A stretch of DNA of 64,000 nucleotides, taken from an uncultured Acetobacteraceae bacterium. Its GTDB lineage: Bacteria; Pseudomonadota; Alphaproteobacteria; Acetobacterales; Acetobacteraceae. The notes under the pieces are model-generated. The model ran no database searches and had not been told where the DNA came from. It saw only the letters and a list, made by a program, of their open reading frames with translations. The position numbers were made by a program, and so were the translations under genes. Location: the NCBI GenBank assembly GCA_903924985.1, contig CAIYDT010000196.1, positions 1-64,000 of the forward strand. Reading direction: 5' to 3'. Position 1 is the stretch's first letter. Every line of letters starts with the position of its first letter. Below are positions 15,853 through 23,377 of this stretch, one piece after another.

Positions 15853-17049
15853 TCAAACCACCCCTTTATCCTTCAACGCTTTCACGTCGGCCGCCGAAAT
15901 CCCACAAAGCTCGCCCAACAGCACCTCGGTATGCTCCCCCAACAACGGCGGCCGCGTTACCGTCACGGGTGAGTCCGACAATTTGATCGGCGATCCCACC
16001 GTTTGGTAGACGCCGCGTGTGGGGTAATCGACGTCCAGGATCATTTCCCGCTCGCGCAGATGCGGATCGGCGAGAACCTCCCCTGTATCCAGGCATGCGC
16101 CGCAGGGCACGCCGGCATCGCCCATCAGTTTCATGACCTCGTGCTTGCTGCGTTGCGAGGTCCAGGCGGTGACGATGGCCTCCATCGCCGCTTTGTTTTC
16201 CCAGCGGGCGTCGGCCGTCGCGAAGCGGGGATCGTCCAGCAATGACGGCTGCCCGAGCACGCCGACGAAGGGTTTCCACATCTGCGGCTGGCAGAAGATA
16301 TAGACATAGTCGTTCGGGCCGCCCGGGGCGCAGGGGAACGTCGTTCCGGGCACGGTGCGGCCGAGTTGGTTGCCGGAACGGGCCGGGGGGTGGCCGTAGC
16401 GCTGGTGATCGCGCAACGACACGCGGATCAGGTTGACCACGGCGTCCTGCATGGAAACCTCCACATGCTGGCCCTTGCCGGTGGTGTGCCGCTGCTGCAA
16501 TGCGGCCAGGATGCCGATGGCCATGTGCATGCCGGTGCCGGAGTCCCCAATCGCGGGGAAATTGAACGTCGGCGGGCCGTCGGCGGTGCCGGTGACGCAC
16601 ATCGCCCCGCCCATGGCCTGGGCGATCGGCTCGAAGCTCTTGAAGTCGCTATAGGGGCCGTAGGTGCCGAAGCCCTTAATGGTGGAATAAATCAGCCGCG
16701 GATTCAGTTTCGACAGCACATCGTAGCCCAGGCCGAGCCGGTCCAGCGCGCCGGGGCCGAAATTCTCCAGTAGCACGTCGGACTCGGCGATGACTTTCTT
16801 GAACAGCGCCTTGCCTTCCTCGGATTTCAAATTCAGCGTCAGGCTTCTCTTGTTGGCGTTCAGGATGAGGAAAAATAAGCTGTCGCTGTCCTTGATGTCG
16901 CGCATGTTGGTGCGGGCGACGTCGCCGCCTTTGGGCTCCTCCAGCTTGATCACGTCGGCGCCGAGGAAGCCGAGGATCTGCGCGCAGGCGGGGCCTGCCT
17001 GATTGTGCGTCATGTCGATGACGCGGATGCCGGTCAGGGCCTGGGTCAT
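15853..17049 (-). CDS. CaiB/BaiF CoA-transferase, formyl-CoA-transferase-like
   Basis: A 398-residue class III CoA-transferase. The N-terminus GIRVIDMTHNQAGPACAQIL, the SFEPIAQAMGGAM segment and GKGQHVEVSMQDAVVNLIRV (catalytic Asp about 172) are close to formyl-CoA:oxalate CoA-transferase (Frc). The protein is about 30 residues shorter than Frc, mainly in the loop after the active site. It moves CoA between carboxylic acids in the cytoplasm. It is the last gene of a minus-strand operon with an MFS transporter, an AroE-like dehydrogenase and an alpha/beta-fold protein. No oxalyl-CoA decarboxylase is seen beside it, so the oxalate role is unproven. Confidence 0.85.
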   Translation of the reverse strand: MTQALTGIRVIDMTHNQAGPACAQILGFLGADVIKLEEPKGGDVARTNMRDIKDSDSLFFLILNANKRSLTLNLKSEEGKALFKKVIAESDVLLENFGPGALDRLGLGYDVLSKLNPRLIYSTIKGFGTYGPYSDFKSFEPIAQAMGGAMCVTGTADGPPTFNFPAIGDSGTGMHMAIGILAALQQRHTTGKGQHVEVSMQDAVVNLIRVSLRDHQRYGHPPARSGNQLGRTVPGTTFPCAPGGPNDYVYIFCQPQMWKPFVGVLGQPSLLDDPRFATADARWENKAAMEAIVTAWTSQRSKHEVMKLMGDAGVPCGACLDTGEVLADPHLREREMILDVDYPTRGVYQTVGSPIKLSDSPVTVTRPPLLGEHTEVLLGELCGISAADVKALKDKGVV

Positions 17050-17079
17050 TGTTTTTCCTCCGAAGGTCTGGAGCGCACG

Positions 17080-18228
17080 TTACCGTCGTGGCGAGCGGAT
17101 GCACAGCAGCAGCAGGAAGGATACGCCAACGAGTGCGCTGGACAGTGCCAGCGCGGCGTAGGGGCCGGCGTCGTCCAGCACCAGCTGGAACAGCAATGGT
17201 GCCCCGCCCTGCAAAATGCGGGTGGGCGCCGCCAGGATTCCCGTGCGCAGCCCGTAGCCGGCGGGTCCGAACAGCGCGAGCGGCAGGGTGCCTCGGGCGA
17301 TGGTCATGATGCCGTTGCCGCCGCCGTGCATCATCACGAAAAGCACCGCCGCCGGTGCCCCGACGATCGCCAGGATGACGGCACCGATCGGGTGCATAGC
17401 CGTCGCGACGCGGGCGGATAGCAACGGGGAGGCTTTTCGCATCAGGGTGAACTCCGCTACCCGCGCGGCGACCTGCGCCGGCCCGACCAACGCCGCGGCG
17501 GCGATGGCGGCGACCGGAGTCGCGCCCATCGCCTGCAGCAGCCGCGGCAGATGCGACGCCATGGCCGCGGAGACAAACCATGTGCTGGCGAACACCCCGG
17601 CCAGGACGATCATCGTCCAGGACACGCCCCCTGCTTCTCCTGGTTCCGTGGCTGGCACCGGTTCGGGCGGCGGGGCCTTCGGCACCAGGAACCGGTTCAT
17701 CGGCAGCCCCACCAGCAGATGCAGCGCGGCCCAGCCCAGGCAGGCGCCACGCCAGCCGAATGCGTCGATCATAAACGCGCTGAGCGGCCAGCCGACGGTG
17801 GAGGCGAAGCCCGCCACCAGCGTGATGCCGGTGATGGCATTGCGGGCTTCCCGCCCATACAGCCCAGCGACGGTGGCGAACGATGCCTCGTACAAGCCGA
17901 AACCCATGGCAACACCGATGATCGCCCAGGCGGCGATCAGGCCGGTGGGTCCGTTCGCCAACGAAAGCATGACGAGGCCGGCGGCGAAGACGATGTTGGT
18001 GCCCGCCAAGACGTCGCGACCACCACGCTGGTCGATCATGCGCCCGGCCCAGGGCCCCAGCAGCCCCGACAGCAGCAGGGCGGCGGAGAAAACGCCGAAG
18101 AACCAGGTTTTCGACAGATGCAGATCCGTCGCGATGGGATCGGCGAATACCGCCGTTAAATAGTAGCTCGACCCCCAGGACAGGGTCTGAGTGATGCCGA
18201 GCGTCGAGACGACGACGCTGCGCCTCAC
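17080..18228 (-). CDS. MFS transporter
   Basis: A 382-residue 12-TM major facilitator, opening VRRSVVVSTLGITQTLSWGS and having the A-motif region GPWAGRMIDQRGGRDVL (about 55-71). The GTG at 18228 is taken as start because it overlaps the stop of the AroE-like gene by four bases (GTGA), giving coupled translation and the correct first helix. The overall character resembles oxalate/formate-antiporter-like MFS proteins, but the substrate is not determined. It probably imports the compound degraded by the operon. Confidence 0.85.
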   Translation of the reverse strand: MRRSVVVSTLGITQTLSWGSSYYLTAVFADPIATDLHLSKTWFFGVFSAALLLSGLLGPWAGRMIDQRGGRDVLAGTNIVFAAGLVMLSLANGPTGLIAAWAIIGVAMGFGLYEASFATVAGLYGREARNAITGITLVAGFASTVGWPLSAFMIDAFGWRGACLGWAALHLLVGLPMNRFLVPKAPPPEPVPATEPGEAGGVSWTMIVLAGVFASTWFVSAAMASHLPRLLQAMGATPVAAIAAAALVGPAQVAARVAEFTLMRKASPLLSARVATAMHPIGAVILAIVGAPAAVLFVMMHGGGNGIMTIARGTLPLALFGPAGYGLRTGILAAPTRILQGGAPLLFQLVLDDAGPYAALALSSALVGVSFLLLLCIRSPRR

Positions 18229-19031
18229 GACGCCGCCACCCCCATGAACCCGGCCAGCGACAGCAGCTGCGTCTCCGTCATCTCCAACCCGGTCTGGATC
18301 GTGCAGCCGCGCTGTTTCGCCAACGTCAGGAGCGGGGTCATGGTGGGTGCCGTCACGACCTCGGCGACGAAGCAGCGTCCCGTCAGGCCCGCCAGAACGG
18401 AGTCGGGCAGCGGCAGCCTCGGGTCGCCATTCATGCCAACAGGGGTGGCATTGACCAGGATATCGAGGTCCGCGGTGCCGGCAATTCCGGCAGTTATTTC
18501 GATGGCCGGAAACGTCCCGCGCAGCGTCGCGATCAGGGTGTTCTGCTTGGCCCGATCCAGGTCCTGGATGGATAAATGCGAGACCTCGCTCTCGCACAAG
18601 GAGTTGGCAATGGCGCAGGCCACCCCGCCGGCGCCAACCACCGCGGCCCGCTTCCTGGCGGGGTTCACACCATGGATGGCGGCTGCGGCAACGAACCCGA
18701 CCCCGTCGAACATCTCCCCTTCCAGCGTTCCGTCCGGGTCGCGGCGGAACACGTTGACGGTGGAAAACCGAGCGGCGCGCGGCGTCAACCGGTCCAGTAG
18801 CGGGGCGACGATCTGCTTGTAGGGGACGGTGACGATGATGCCTTTGCAGTTGGTCCAGCGCCGCACGGTGGCGATAAAGCCGGGAATGGCATCCGGTGCG
18901 ATCTCCATGGGTATCAGCACGGTGTTCAGCCGGTGATCGGCGAAATACCGGTTCATCACCCCGGGCGATTTCACCTGCACGATAGGGTTGCCGATGATCC
19001 CAACGATGGTCGTGGTGCCGGTAACGTGCAT
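18225..19031 (-). CDS. Shikimate dehydrogenase-family protein
   Basis: A 268-residue AroE/YdiB-family oxidoreductase. The substrate domain has IIGNPIVQVKSPGVMNRYF and IIVTVPYK (Lys of the catalytic dyad), then FDGVGF (Asp partner). The nucleotide domain has VVGAGGVACAIANSL. The usual SxS substrate-carboxylate motif (NPIxHSxSP) is altered to VQVKSP, so one substrate Ser is missing. With a catabolic-looking operon around it, I expect a quinate-, aminoshikimate- or other hydroxy-acid-specific enzyme rather than biosynthetic AroE. The stop is coupled to the MFS start. Confidence 0.8.
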   Translation of the reverse strand: MHVTGTTTIVGIIGNPIVQVKSPGVMNRYFADHRLNTVLIPMEIAPDAIPGFIATVRRWTNCKGIIVTVPYKQIVAPLLDRLTPRAARFSTVNVFRRDPDGTLEGEMFDGVGFVAAAAIHGVNPARKRAAVVGAGGVACAIANSLCESEVSHLSIQDLDRAKQNTLIATLRGTFPAIEITAGIAGTADLDILVNATPVGMNGDPRLPLPDSVLAGLTGRCFVAEVVTAPTMTPLLTLAKQRGCTIQTGLEMTETQLLSLAGFMGVAAS

Positions 19032-19036
19032 GGGGC

Positions 19037-19846
19037 CTATCCCCCGTTCTTCGCGATAAACGCCAGCACCGCGTCCGCCGCCGGCTCGGCGTGTGTCGCC
19101 GCCACGTGGTAGGAATTGCCGGGCAGGACCAAGAGCTCCGAATTCTTGATCTGCTGCTGCCAGGCGCGGGTTTCTTCGGGGGTGCCAAGGCCGCTCTTTT
19201 CCGTGGTCACCACCAGCGTCGGGCAAGCGATTTTCGGCAGATCCTCCCGAATATCGGCGCAGGCGATGGTGCCCATGAAGCCGAGCTGGGTGGACAGGGC
19301 GGTGCGGCCCATGAAATGGCCCCACCAGTCGACGCCGGCGGGTGCGAACTCCGTGCCAAGGCGGGTGCCCATGTTCTGCAGCGCCCAGGCTTCGACGCCG
19401 TGGGCCTTCAGGTCTGCGATCAGCTGTGGGACTTTCTCCTTAACCCCAACCCGCAGCGGGGCTGGGGTGCCGATCACACTCAGCGTCTTCACCCGATCCG
19501 GCCGGCGGGCGGCGAAGGCTCGGGCGATTGTCCCGCCAATCTTGGCTGCCACGACATGAAATTTGTCGATGCCGAGGTGGTCCATCAGGGCGCAGAAATC
19601 CTCGGTCAGGCTATCCATCGTCCAGGGATATTCCGCCGGCATGGGGGACGATTGGCCGAACCCGCGCATGTCCGGGCGGATGACTCGGTAATGCCGAGCG
19701 AGTTTGGGTGCCCAGGCGTACCAGGACAGGCTGCTCTCGGCGTTGCCGTGCAGCATCAGGATGGTTTCGGGCTTGGTCCACGGGTCGGTGAAATCGTCGT
19801 CCCGGTAGAACATGTCGCAATCGGGCGTGGGGCGGAAATGGGGCAT
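19037..19846 (-). CDS. Alpha/beta-hydrolase-fold protein lacking the Ser nucleophile
   Basis: A 269-residue alpha/beta-hydrolase-fold protein with ILMLHGNAESSLSW (oxyanion HG, about 29-42) and RPDMRGFGQS (about 57-66). The nucleophile elbow, normally GxSxGG, reads HVVAAKIGG: the Ser is Lys102. The region of the acid (normally GxxD) reads VVTTEKSG, without an obvious Asp. The late His is kept (NSYHVAA). It may be a non-hydrolytic enzyme or a binding protein. The start ATG has AGGAGG upstream. It is first in the operon, 5 bp before the AroE-like gene. Confidence 0.85.
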   Translation of the reverse strand: MPHFRPTPDCDMFYRDDDFTDPWTKPETILMLHGNAESSLSWYAWAPKLARHYRVIRPDMRGFGQSSPMPAEYPWTMDSLTEDFCALMDHLGIDKFHVVAAKIGGTIARAFAARRPDRVKTLSVIGTPAPLRVGVKEKVPQLIADLKAHGVEAWALQNMGTRLGTEFAPAGVDWWGHFMGRTALSTQLGFMGTIACADIREDLPKIACPTLVVTTEKSGLGTPEETRAWQQQIKNSELLVLPGNSYHVAATHAEPAADAVLAFIAKNGG

Positions 19847-19890
19847 GGTCGGGTCCTCCTGTTTTCGGGACGGTCGTCGCCGCATTGGTC

Positions 19891-20306
19891 TCAGTCCACC
19901 GCGCCTCGCGCGGTCACGATCCAAAATGCGCCGGCGAGCAGGACACCGTCCGGCGCTTCCAGCAGGGCATAGGCCGTCGCGATGGCGTCGGTCGCTTGCT
20001 GCTTCACATCTGGTCCCAGCAAACCGCGCGCCCCTGAGCGTGCGCGAGCATTGGTCCGGAAATATCGACGCCCTGTACATGCCCGGCCCCTCCCACCGCT
20101 CGGGCGAGGTCCAGCGTCGTCGCGCCACAGCCGCATCCGACGTCGATGACGCGTTCGCCAGGCTGGGGCTTCGCGGCGGCCAACGCGGCGTCGGAAAACC
20201 GCCCGAACAATGCGTCCAAACGGTCCTGCAATGTTACCCAGGGTGCGGTGACATCGCTGTTCCAATAGCGGGCCTGTTGGGCGTCGGCGTCGAGGGGCAC
20301 CGCCAT
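19891..20306 (-). pseudogene. Class I SAM methyltransferase, internally deleted
   Basis: The N-terminal part (from ATG 20306) reads through the SAM motif GERVIDVGCGCGATTLDLAR to DISGPMLAHAQG and then stops at 20004. A C-terminal part in another frame (19891 to about 20025) reads KQQATDAIATAYALLEAPDG and LAGAFWIVTARGAVD, the usual last strands of a ~280-residue methyltransferase. About half of the protein, the whole middle, is missing at the join near 20020. It lies directly upstream of the LLM gene at 20307 only in coordinates: on the minus strand it follows that gene. Confidence 0.65.
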
Positions 20307-21272
20307 CTACGTCAACCTATCCAGTACCCCGTCCTTGAACCGGCGCATATTCCCAAGGGTCTGTTCCACGACCTCATCGCGGGTGCGGCCGAACAGGCGG
20401 ACGTCGACGCAGGACACGCCGAGTGCCTCAAGCGTCTGGATATCGCCCACCCAATCGGCATCGCTGCCGGTGAACATCTCGGCCTCGCCGTCGATCGAAC
20501 CGCGCGGCCTCTGCCCCGGCGCGGCCAGCACGCGTAAAGCCAGAGTGATCTCCGACGGGTCGCGGCCGGCTTTTTCGGCGAAGCCGCGGAACCGCTCCTG
20601 GCTCTTCTTGAAGCGTCCGAGCGTGTTCATCGGAAACTGTGGATTAGTACCAACCGGATACCAACCATGCGCGTATTTCACCGTCCGCCGCAACGCCGGC
20701 CCGCTCTCACCGCCGACCCAGATGGGGATGGGCTTCTGCGCCGGTTTCGGAGTGAACTGCACGTCGTCGAACTTGACGTATTTGCCGCTGAAACGCGGTT
20801 CCTCGGCGGTCCACAGCTCCATGCACGCCGCCATCCATTCGTCAGTGACATGGCCCCGGTCGTCGAAGGGGGCGGCGCCGATGGCCTCGAACTCCTCCCG
20901 GCACCAGCCGACGCCGATGCCGCAGGTCAGGCGGCCCTTGGACAGGAAATCGATGGTGGAGAGCAGTTTCGCGGTCAGCACGGCGGGCCGGTGAGGGACC
21001 ACCATGACCGAGAGCACGAAGCGCATTTTCTTCGTCATTGCCGCGATCCAGGCGGTGGTGGCGAGCTGATCCAGCCACGCCGCCTGGGTGCCGGCCGGGA
21101 ACTCTCCTGTGTCGGTATAGGGATACTTCGAGTCCAGGTTGCGCGGCACCATGATGTGATCGCTGATGGTGACATAGTCAAAGCCGAGGTTTTCGCCCTC
21201 GACGACGATCCGAGACAGCGAATCCGGCTCGATCAGCGGACCGGAGGTGGGCGCGTTGAAACCGATCTGCAT
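20307..21272 (-). CDS. LLM-class F420-dependent oxidoreductase
   Basis: A 321-residue luciferase-like monooxygenase-fold protein of the F420-dependent type. It begins MQIGFNAPTSGPLIEPDSLS. The cofactor-pocket strand DYVTISDHIMVP (about 32-43), the central VMVVPHRPAVLTAKLLSTID and GIGVGWCREEFEAIG, and IPIWVGGESGPALRR are typical. It shares long segments with the gene at 22339-23292 and is its paralogue. Such enzymes transfer hydride between F420H2 and an unsaturated or alcohol substrate in the cytoplasm; the substrate is unknown. Its placement within 4 kb of fbiC supports F420 rather than FMN. Confidence 0.82.
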   Translation of the reverse strand: MQIGFNAPTSGPLIEPDSLSRIVVEGENLGFDYVTISDHIMVPRNLDSKYPYTDTGEFPAGTQAAWLDQLATTAWIAAMTKKMRFVLSVMVVPHRPAVLTAKLLSTIDFLSKGRLTCGIGVGWCREEFEAIGAAPFDDRGHVTDEWMAACMELWTAEEPRFSGKYVKFDDVQFTPKPAQKPIPIWVGGESGPALRRTVKYAHGWYPVGTNPQFPMNTLGRFKKSQERFRGFAEKAGRDPSEITLALRVLAAPGQRPRGSIDGEAEMFTGSDADWVGDIQTLEALGVSCVDVRLFGRTRDEVVEQTLGNMRRFKDGVLDRLT

Positions 21273-21335
21273 GGTCGATCCTCCCTAGGGTCGCCCAGGC
21301 ATAACCAATCGGGGATGGCCCGGCAAATCCACGGC

Positions 21336-21387
21336 TGTCGCTAGCAAATGAAAATGACCGGTTTAGGTAGCACATCAATTGACCGGT
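21336..21387. mobile_element. IS21-like terminal repeat remnant
   Basis: Two related units, TAGCAAATGAAAATGACCGGT (21342-21362, first 20 bases matching the plan) and TAGCACATCAATTGACCGGT (21368-21387), follow a TGTCGC at 21336. Direct repeats of about 20 bp beginning shortly inside a TG end are the plan of IS21-family termini. No transposase frame is attached, so only an end remains. This is inference from repeat form. Confidence 0.4.
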
Positions 21388-21394
21388 CTGTTCT

Positions 21395-21426
21395 GCCCAT
21401 GGGTGGGGCATGCCCCACCCATGGGC
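21395..21426. repeat. Perfect 32-bp palindrome
   Basis: GCCCATGGGTGGGGCA at 21395-21410 is followed without spacer by its exact reverse complement at 21411-21426. The centre is GCATGC. It lies in the 215-bp gap between two minus-strand genes, 8 bp after the IS21-like repeats. It could be an operator, an IS target or end, or a cruciform/terminator; no T-tract is adjacent. Confidence 0.85.
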
Positions 21427-21487
21427 GGCGCGCGTGACGAGGCCAAGGGATTGAGCCAACGATCATGCGGTTGACGGGGATTGGATA

Positions 21488-21697
21488 TCAATCACCCGGC
21501 GGACCTGCGAGCATACGCAGTTGCGCCGTCCGCGCCAATTCGATGCCAACGTAAGCGGCAGCAATCCCAATGCCAATTACAATCCACTGGCCGAGGAGCG
21601 CTAGCCAAGCGTCGCTCACGAACCAGCCGACAAAGTTGATAAACATCCCAAGAGTTGACACTAGTACTAGCATTGGCCCCTCTGATTGTGACGCCAC
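21488..21697 (-). CDS. Small membrane protein, unknown
   Basis: A frame of up to 69 residues (GTG at 21697, or 61 residues from ATG 21673) with two hydrophobic segments, MLVLVSTLGMFINFVGWFV and LLGQWIVIGIGIAAAYVGI, and a basic/polar tail. I do not recognise a family. It begins at the stop of hicB and could be its operon partner. Function unknown; it could also be a chance frame. Confidence 0.4.
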   Translation of the reverse strand: MASQSEGPMLVLVSTLGMFINFVGWFVSDAWLALLGQWIVIGIGIAAAYVGIELARTAQLRMLAGPPGD

Positions 21698-22101
21698 TAC
21701 GCTGCCTCGCGATCTCGCCGCATCCGCTCCCGCACCGCCTGAGCGAGCAACCCCGATCGGGAATATCCGGTGCGCGTGGCATACCGGTCCACCGCGGCCA
21801 GCAAATCCTCGGGTAGCGTGATGTTCACACGAACGGCCTTTCCCGGCAGTTCGGCACGAATAAGCACGCGGGCGGCCTCGTTCACAGCCGGATCATGTGG
21901 GATCGCATCCAAGGCTGATGGGTCGGGCAGCACATCTCCATGCTCGATCGACAGGTCGATGTGCGCCTGCAACGCCTCTTCGGCATTCAACGCGGCTTCC
22001 TGAATCGTCGCTCCCGCGCTGGTACAGCCGGGCAGGTCCGGGAAAAAGACCCCGTACCCGTCGGCGGCATGCTCGATAATGGCGGGGTAGTAGCGTGCCA
22101 T
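21697..22101 (-). CDS. hicB: HicB-family antitoxin
   Basis: A 134-residue antitoxin. The N-terminal partial RNase-H-like HicB domain reads ARYYPAIIEHAADGYGVFFP, then DLPGCTSAGATIQEAALNAE (about 1-45). The C-terminal ribbon-helix-helix DNA-binding domain reads VNITLPEDLLAAVDRYATRT and SRSGLLAQAVRERM (about 92-128). It would bind HicA and autoregulate the pair. The ATG is 2 bp after the end of hicA. The antitoxin frame is intact although the toxin is not. Confidence 0.88.
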   Translation of the reverse strand: MARYYPAIIEHAADGYGVFFPDLPGCTSAGATIQEAALNAEEALQAHIDLSIEHGDVLPDPSALDAIPHDPAVNEAARVLIRAELPGKAVRVNITLPEDLLAAVDRYATRTGYSRSGLLAQAVRERMRRDREAA

Positions 22102-22103
22102 TC

Positions 22104-22297
22104 TCAATCCTTGCGCAATACGACACCCGACTGCCGCTCGATGCTCCGCAGGGTGCCCGGAGGAATATCCTTGACGGGATGGGAAACCGTGGTGGTGCCG
22201 GGACGATCCGAGTGGCGGAAATGGTGTGGCTGCCGGTGATCCGCACCTGCCGCCACCCAGCCGCTTCCAACGCTCGGATGACCGTTCGGCTATCCAT
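22104..22297 (-). pseudogene. hicA: HicA toxin, frameshifted
   Basis: From ATG 22297 the frame gives MDSRTVIRALEAAGWRQVRI then TGSH, the normal HicA start with the catalytic-His region. The remainder, HFRHSDRPGTTTVSHPVKDI then PPGTLRSIERQSGVVLRKD, is in another frame and ends at 22104. Loss of one C in the CACCAC repeat near 22225 (encoding the His run) explains it. Repaired, the protein would have 64 residues, the family norm for this dsRBD-fold mRNA interferase. As written it is inactive; an assembly error must be excluded. Confidence 0.8.
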
Positions 22298-22302
22298 GTG
22301 TA

Positions 22303-22332
22303 GTTATACTCACCGCTAGCCGAGGGAGGCAA
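22303..22332 (-). promoter_or_regulatory. hicAB promoter, probably leaderless
   Basis: On the minus strand TTGCCT (22332-22327) and TATAAC (22308-22303) are separated by 18 bp, a good sigma-70 match. The predicted transcription start, 6-7 bases past the -10, coincides with the hicA ATG at 22297. No Shine-Dalgarno lies before that ATG. The mRNA would therefore be leaderless or nearly so. Confidence 0.5.
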
Positions 22333-22338
22333 CAGCGG

Positions 22339-23292
22339 TTAACGCACCTTCGCGATAACCTCATCCCGGAATCTCCGCATATTGTCCACGGTCGCATCCA
22401 GGCTGGGGCCGAACAGGCCGAAGTCGAACGCGGTCACGCCCACGTCCCGCAGTGCCTTGATATCACCGACAAAATCCGCAGCGCTTCCGGTAAACAGCTT
22501 GCGTTCGCCATCGACGGTGCCCTTCGGCTGTGCTTCGGGGTTGGATGACACGCGATAGGCCAACCCAACCGCTTTGGGGTCGCGGCCGGCTTTTTCCGTC
22601 ATGGCCGCCAACTTCGCCGCGCCGACCTTGAAGCGGTTCAGCGTGTCCATCGGGAATTGCGGGTTGGTGCCGATGGGATACCAGGCGTCCCCATACCTGG
22701 CGGTGCGGCGCATGGCCGGGCCGCTCTCGCCGCCGACCCAGATGGGGATCGGCTGCTGCACCGGCTTGGGCGGGAACAGCACGTCCTTGAACTGGACGTA
22801 TTTGCCGTCGAATTTGGGCTCGTCGGCGGTCCATAACTCCTTGCAGACCATCATCCACTCGTCCGTCACCACGCCGCGTTCGGCGAAGGGGGGCGCGCCG
22901 ATGGCGATGAACTCCTCCTCGCACCAGCCGGCCCCGATGCCCAGGGTGATGCGTCCCTTCGATAGAAAGTCGAGCGTCGCCAGGATTTTCGCGGTCAGCA
23001 CGGCCGGACGGTGCGGCACGACCATAACGGAGGTCACGATCCGCAGTTTCGATGTGACGGCGGCGATGAAGGTGGCTGCGGTCAGTTGCTCCAGCCGGGC
23101 GGCGGCGGCGCCGGAGGGGAACTCGCCCGAATCGGAATAGGGATATCTGGAGGCTATCGAGGTCGGGATCATGACGTGATCGCTGACCGTGACATAGTCG
23201 AAGCCCAGCATCTCCGCTTCCGTGGCGATGCGGACGAGGCTGTCGGGCCCGATCAAGGGGCCGCTGCTGGGTGCGCTGCAACCGATCTGCAT
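22339..23292 (-). CDS. LLM-class F420-dependent oxidoreductase
   Basis: A 317-residue paralogue of the 20307-21272 gene, opening MQIGCSAPSSGPLIGPDSLV. It has FDYVTVSDHVMIP (about 30-42), VMVVPHRPAVLTAKIL, GIGAGWCEEEF and IPIWVGGESGPAMRRTARYG. The C-terminal part ends VTAFDFGLFGPSLDATVDNM. The start is an ATG behind GGGAGGAA (on + strand 23300-23307). It is transcribed divergently from the next LLM/fbiC pair, 85 bp away, so a shared control region is possible. It is a likely consumer of F420H2; substrate unknown. Confidence 0.83.
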   Translation of the reverse strand: MQIGCSAPSSGPLIGPDSLVRIATEAEMLGFDYVTVSDHVMIPTSIASRYPYSDSGEFPSGAAAARLEQLTAATFIAAVTSKLRIVTSVMVVPHRPAVLTAKILATLDFLSKGRITLGIGAGWCEEEFIAIGAPPFAERGVVTDEWMMVCKELWTADEPKFDGKYVQFKDVLFPPKPVQQPIPIWVGGESGPAMRRTARYGDAWYPIGTNPQFPMDTLNRFKVGAAKLAAMTEKAGRDPKAVGLAYRVSSNPEAQPKGTVDGERKLFTGSAADFVGDIKALRDVGVTAFDFGLFGPSLDATVDNMRRFRDEVIAKVR

Positions 23293-23377
23293 GATAAATT
23301 CCTCCCGCGTGTGTTTGCGCTGTCGGCCTCGATAGCACACGATGCGACCGCCAATGGCAACATGGAGGAAAAAGCGG

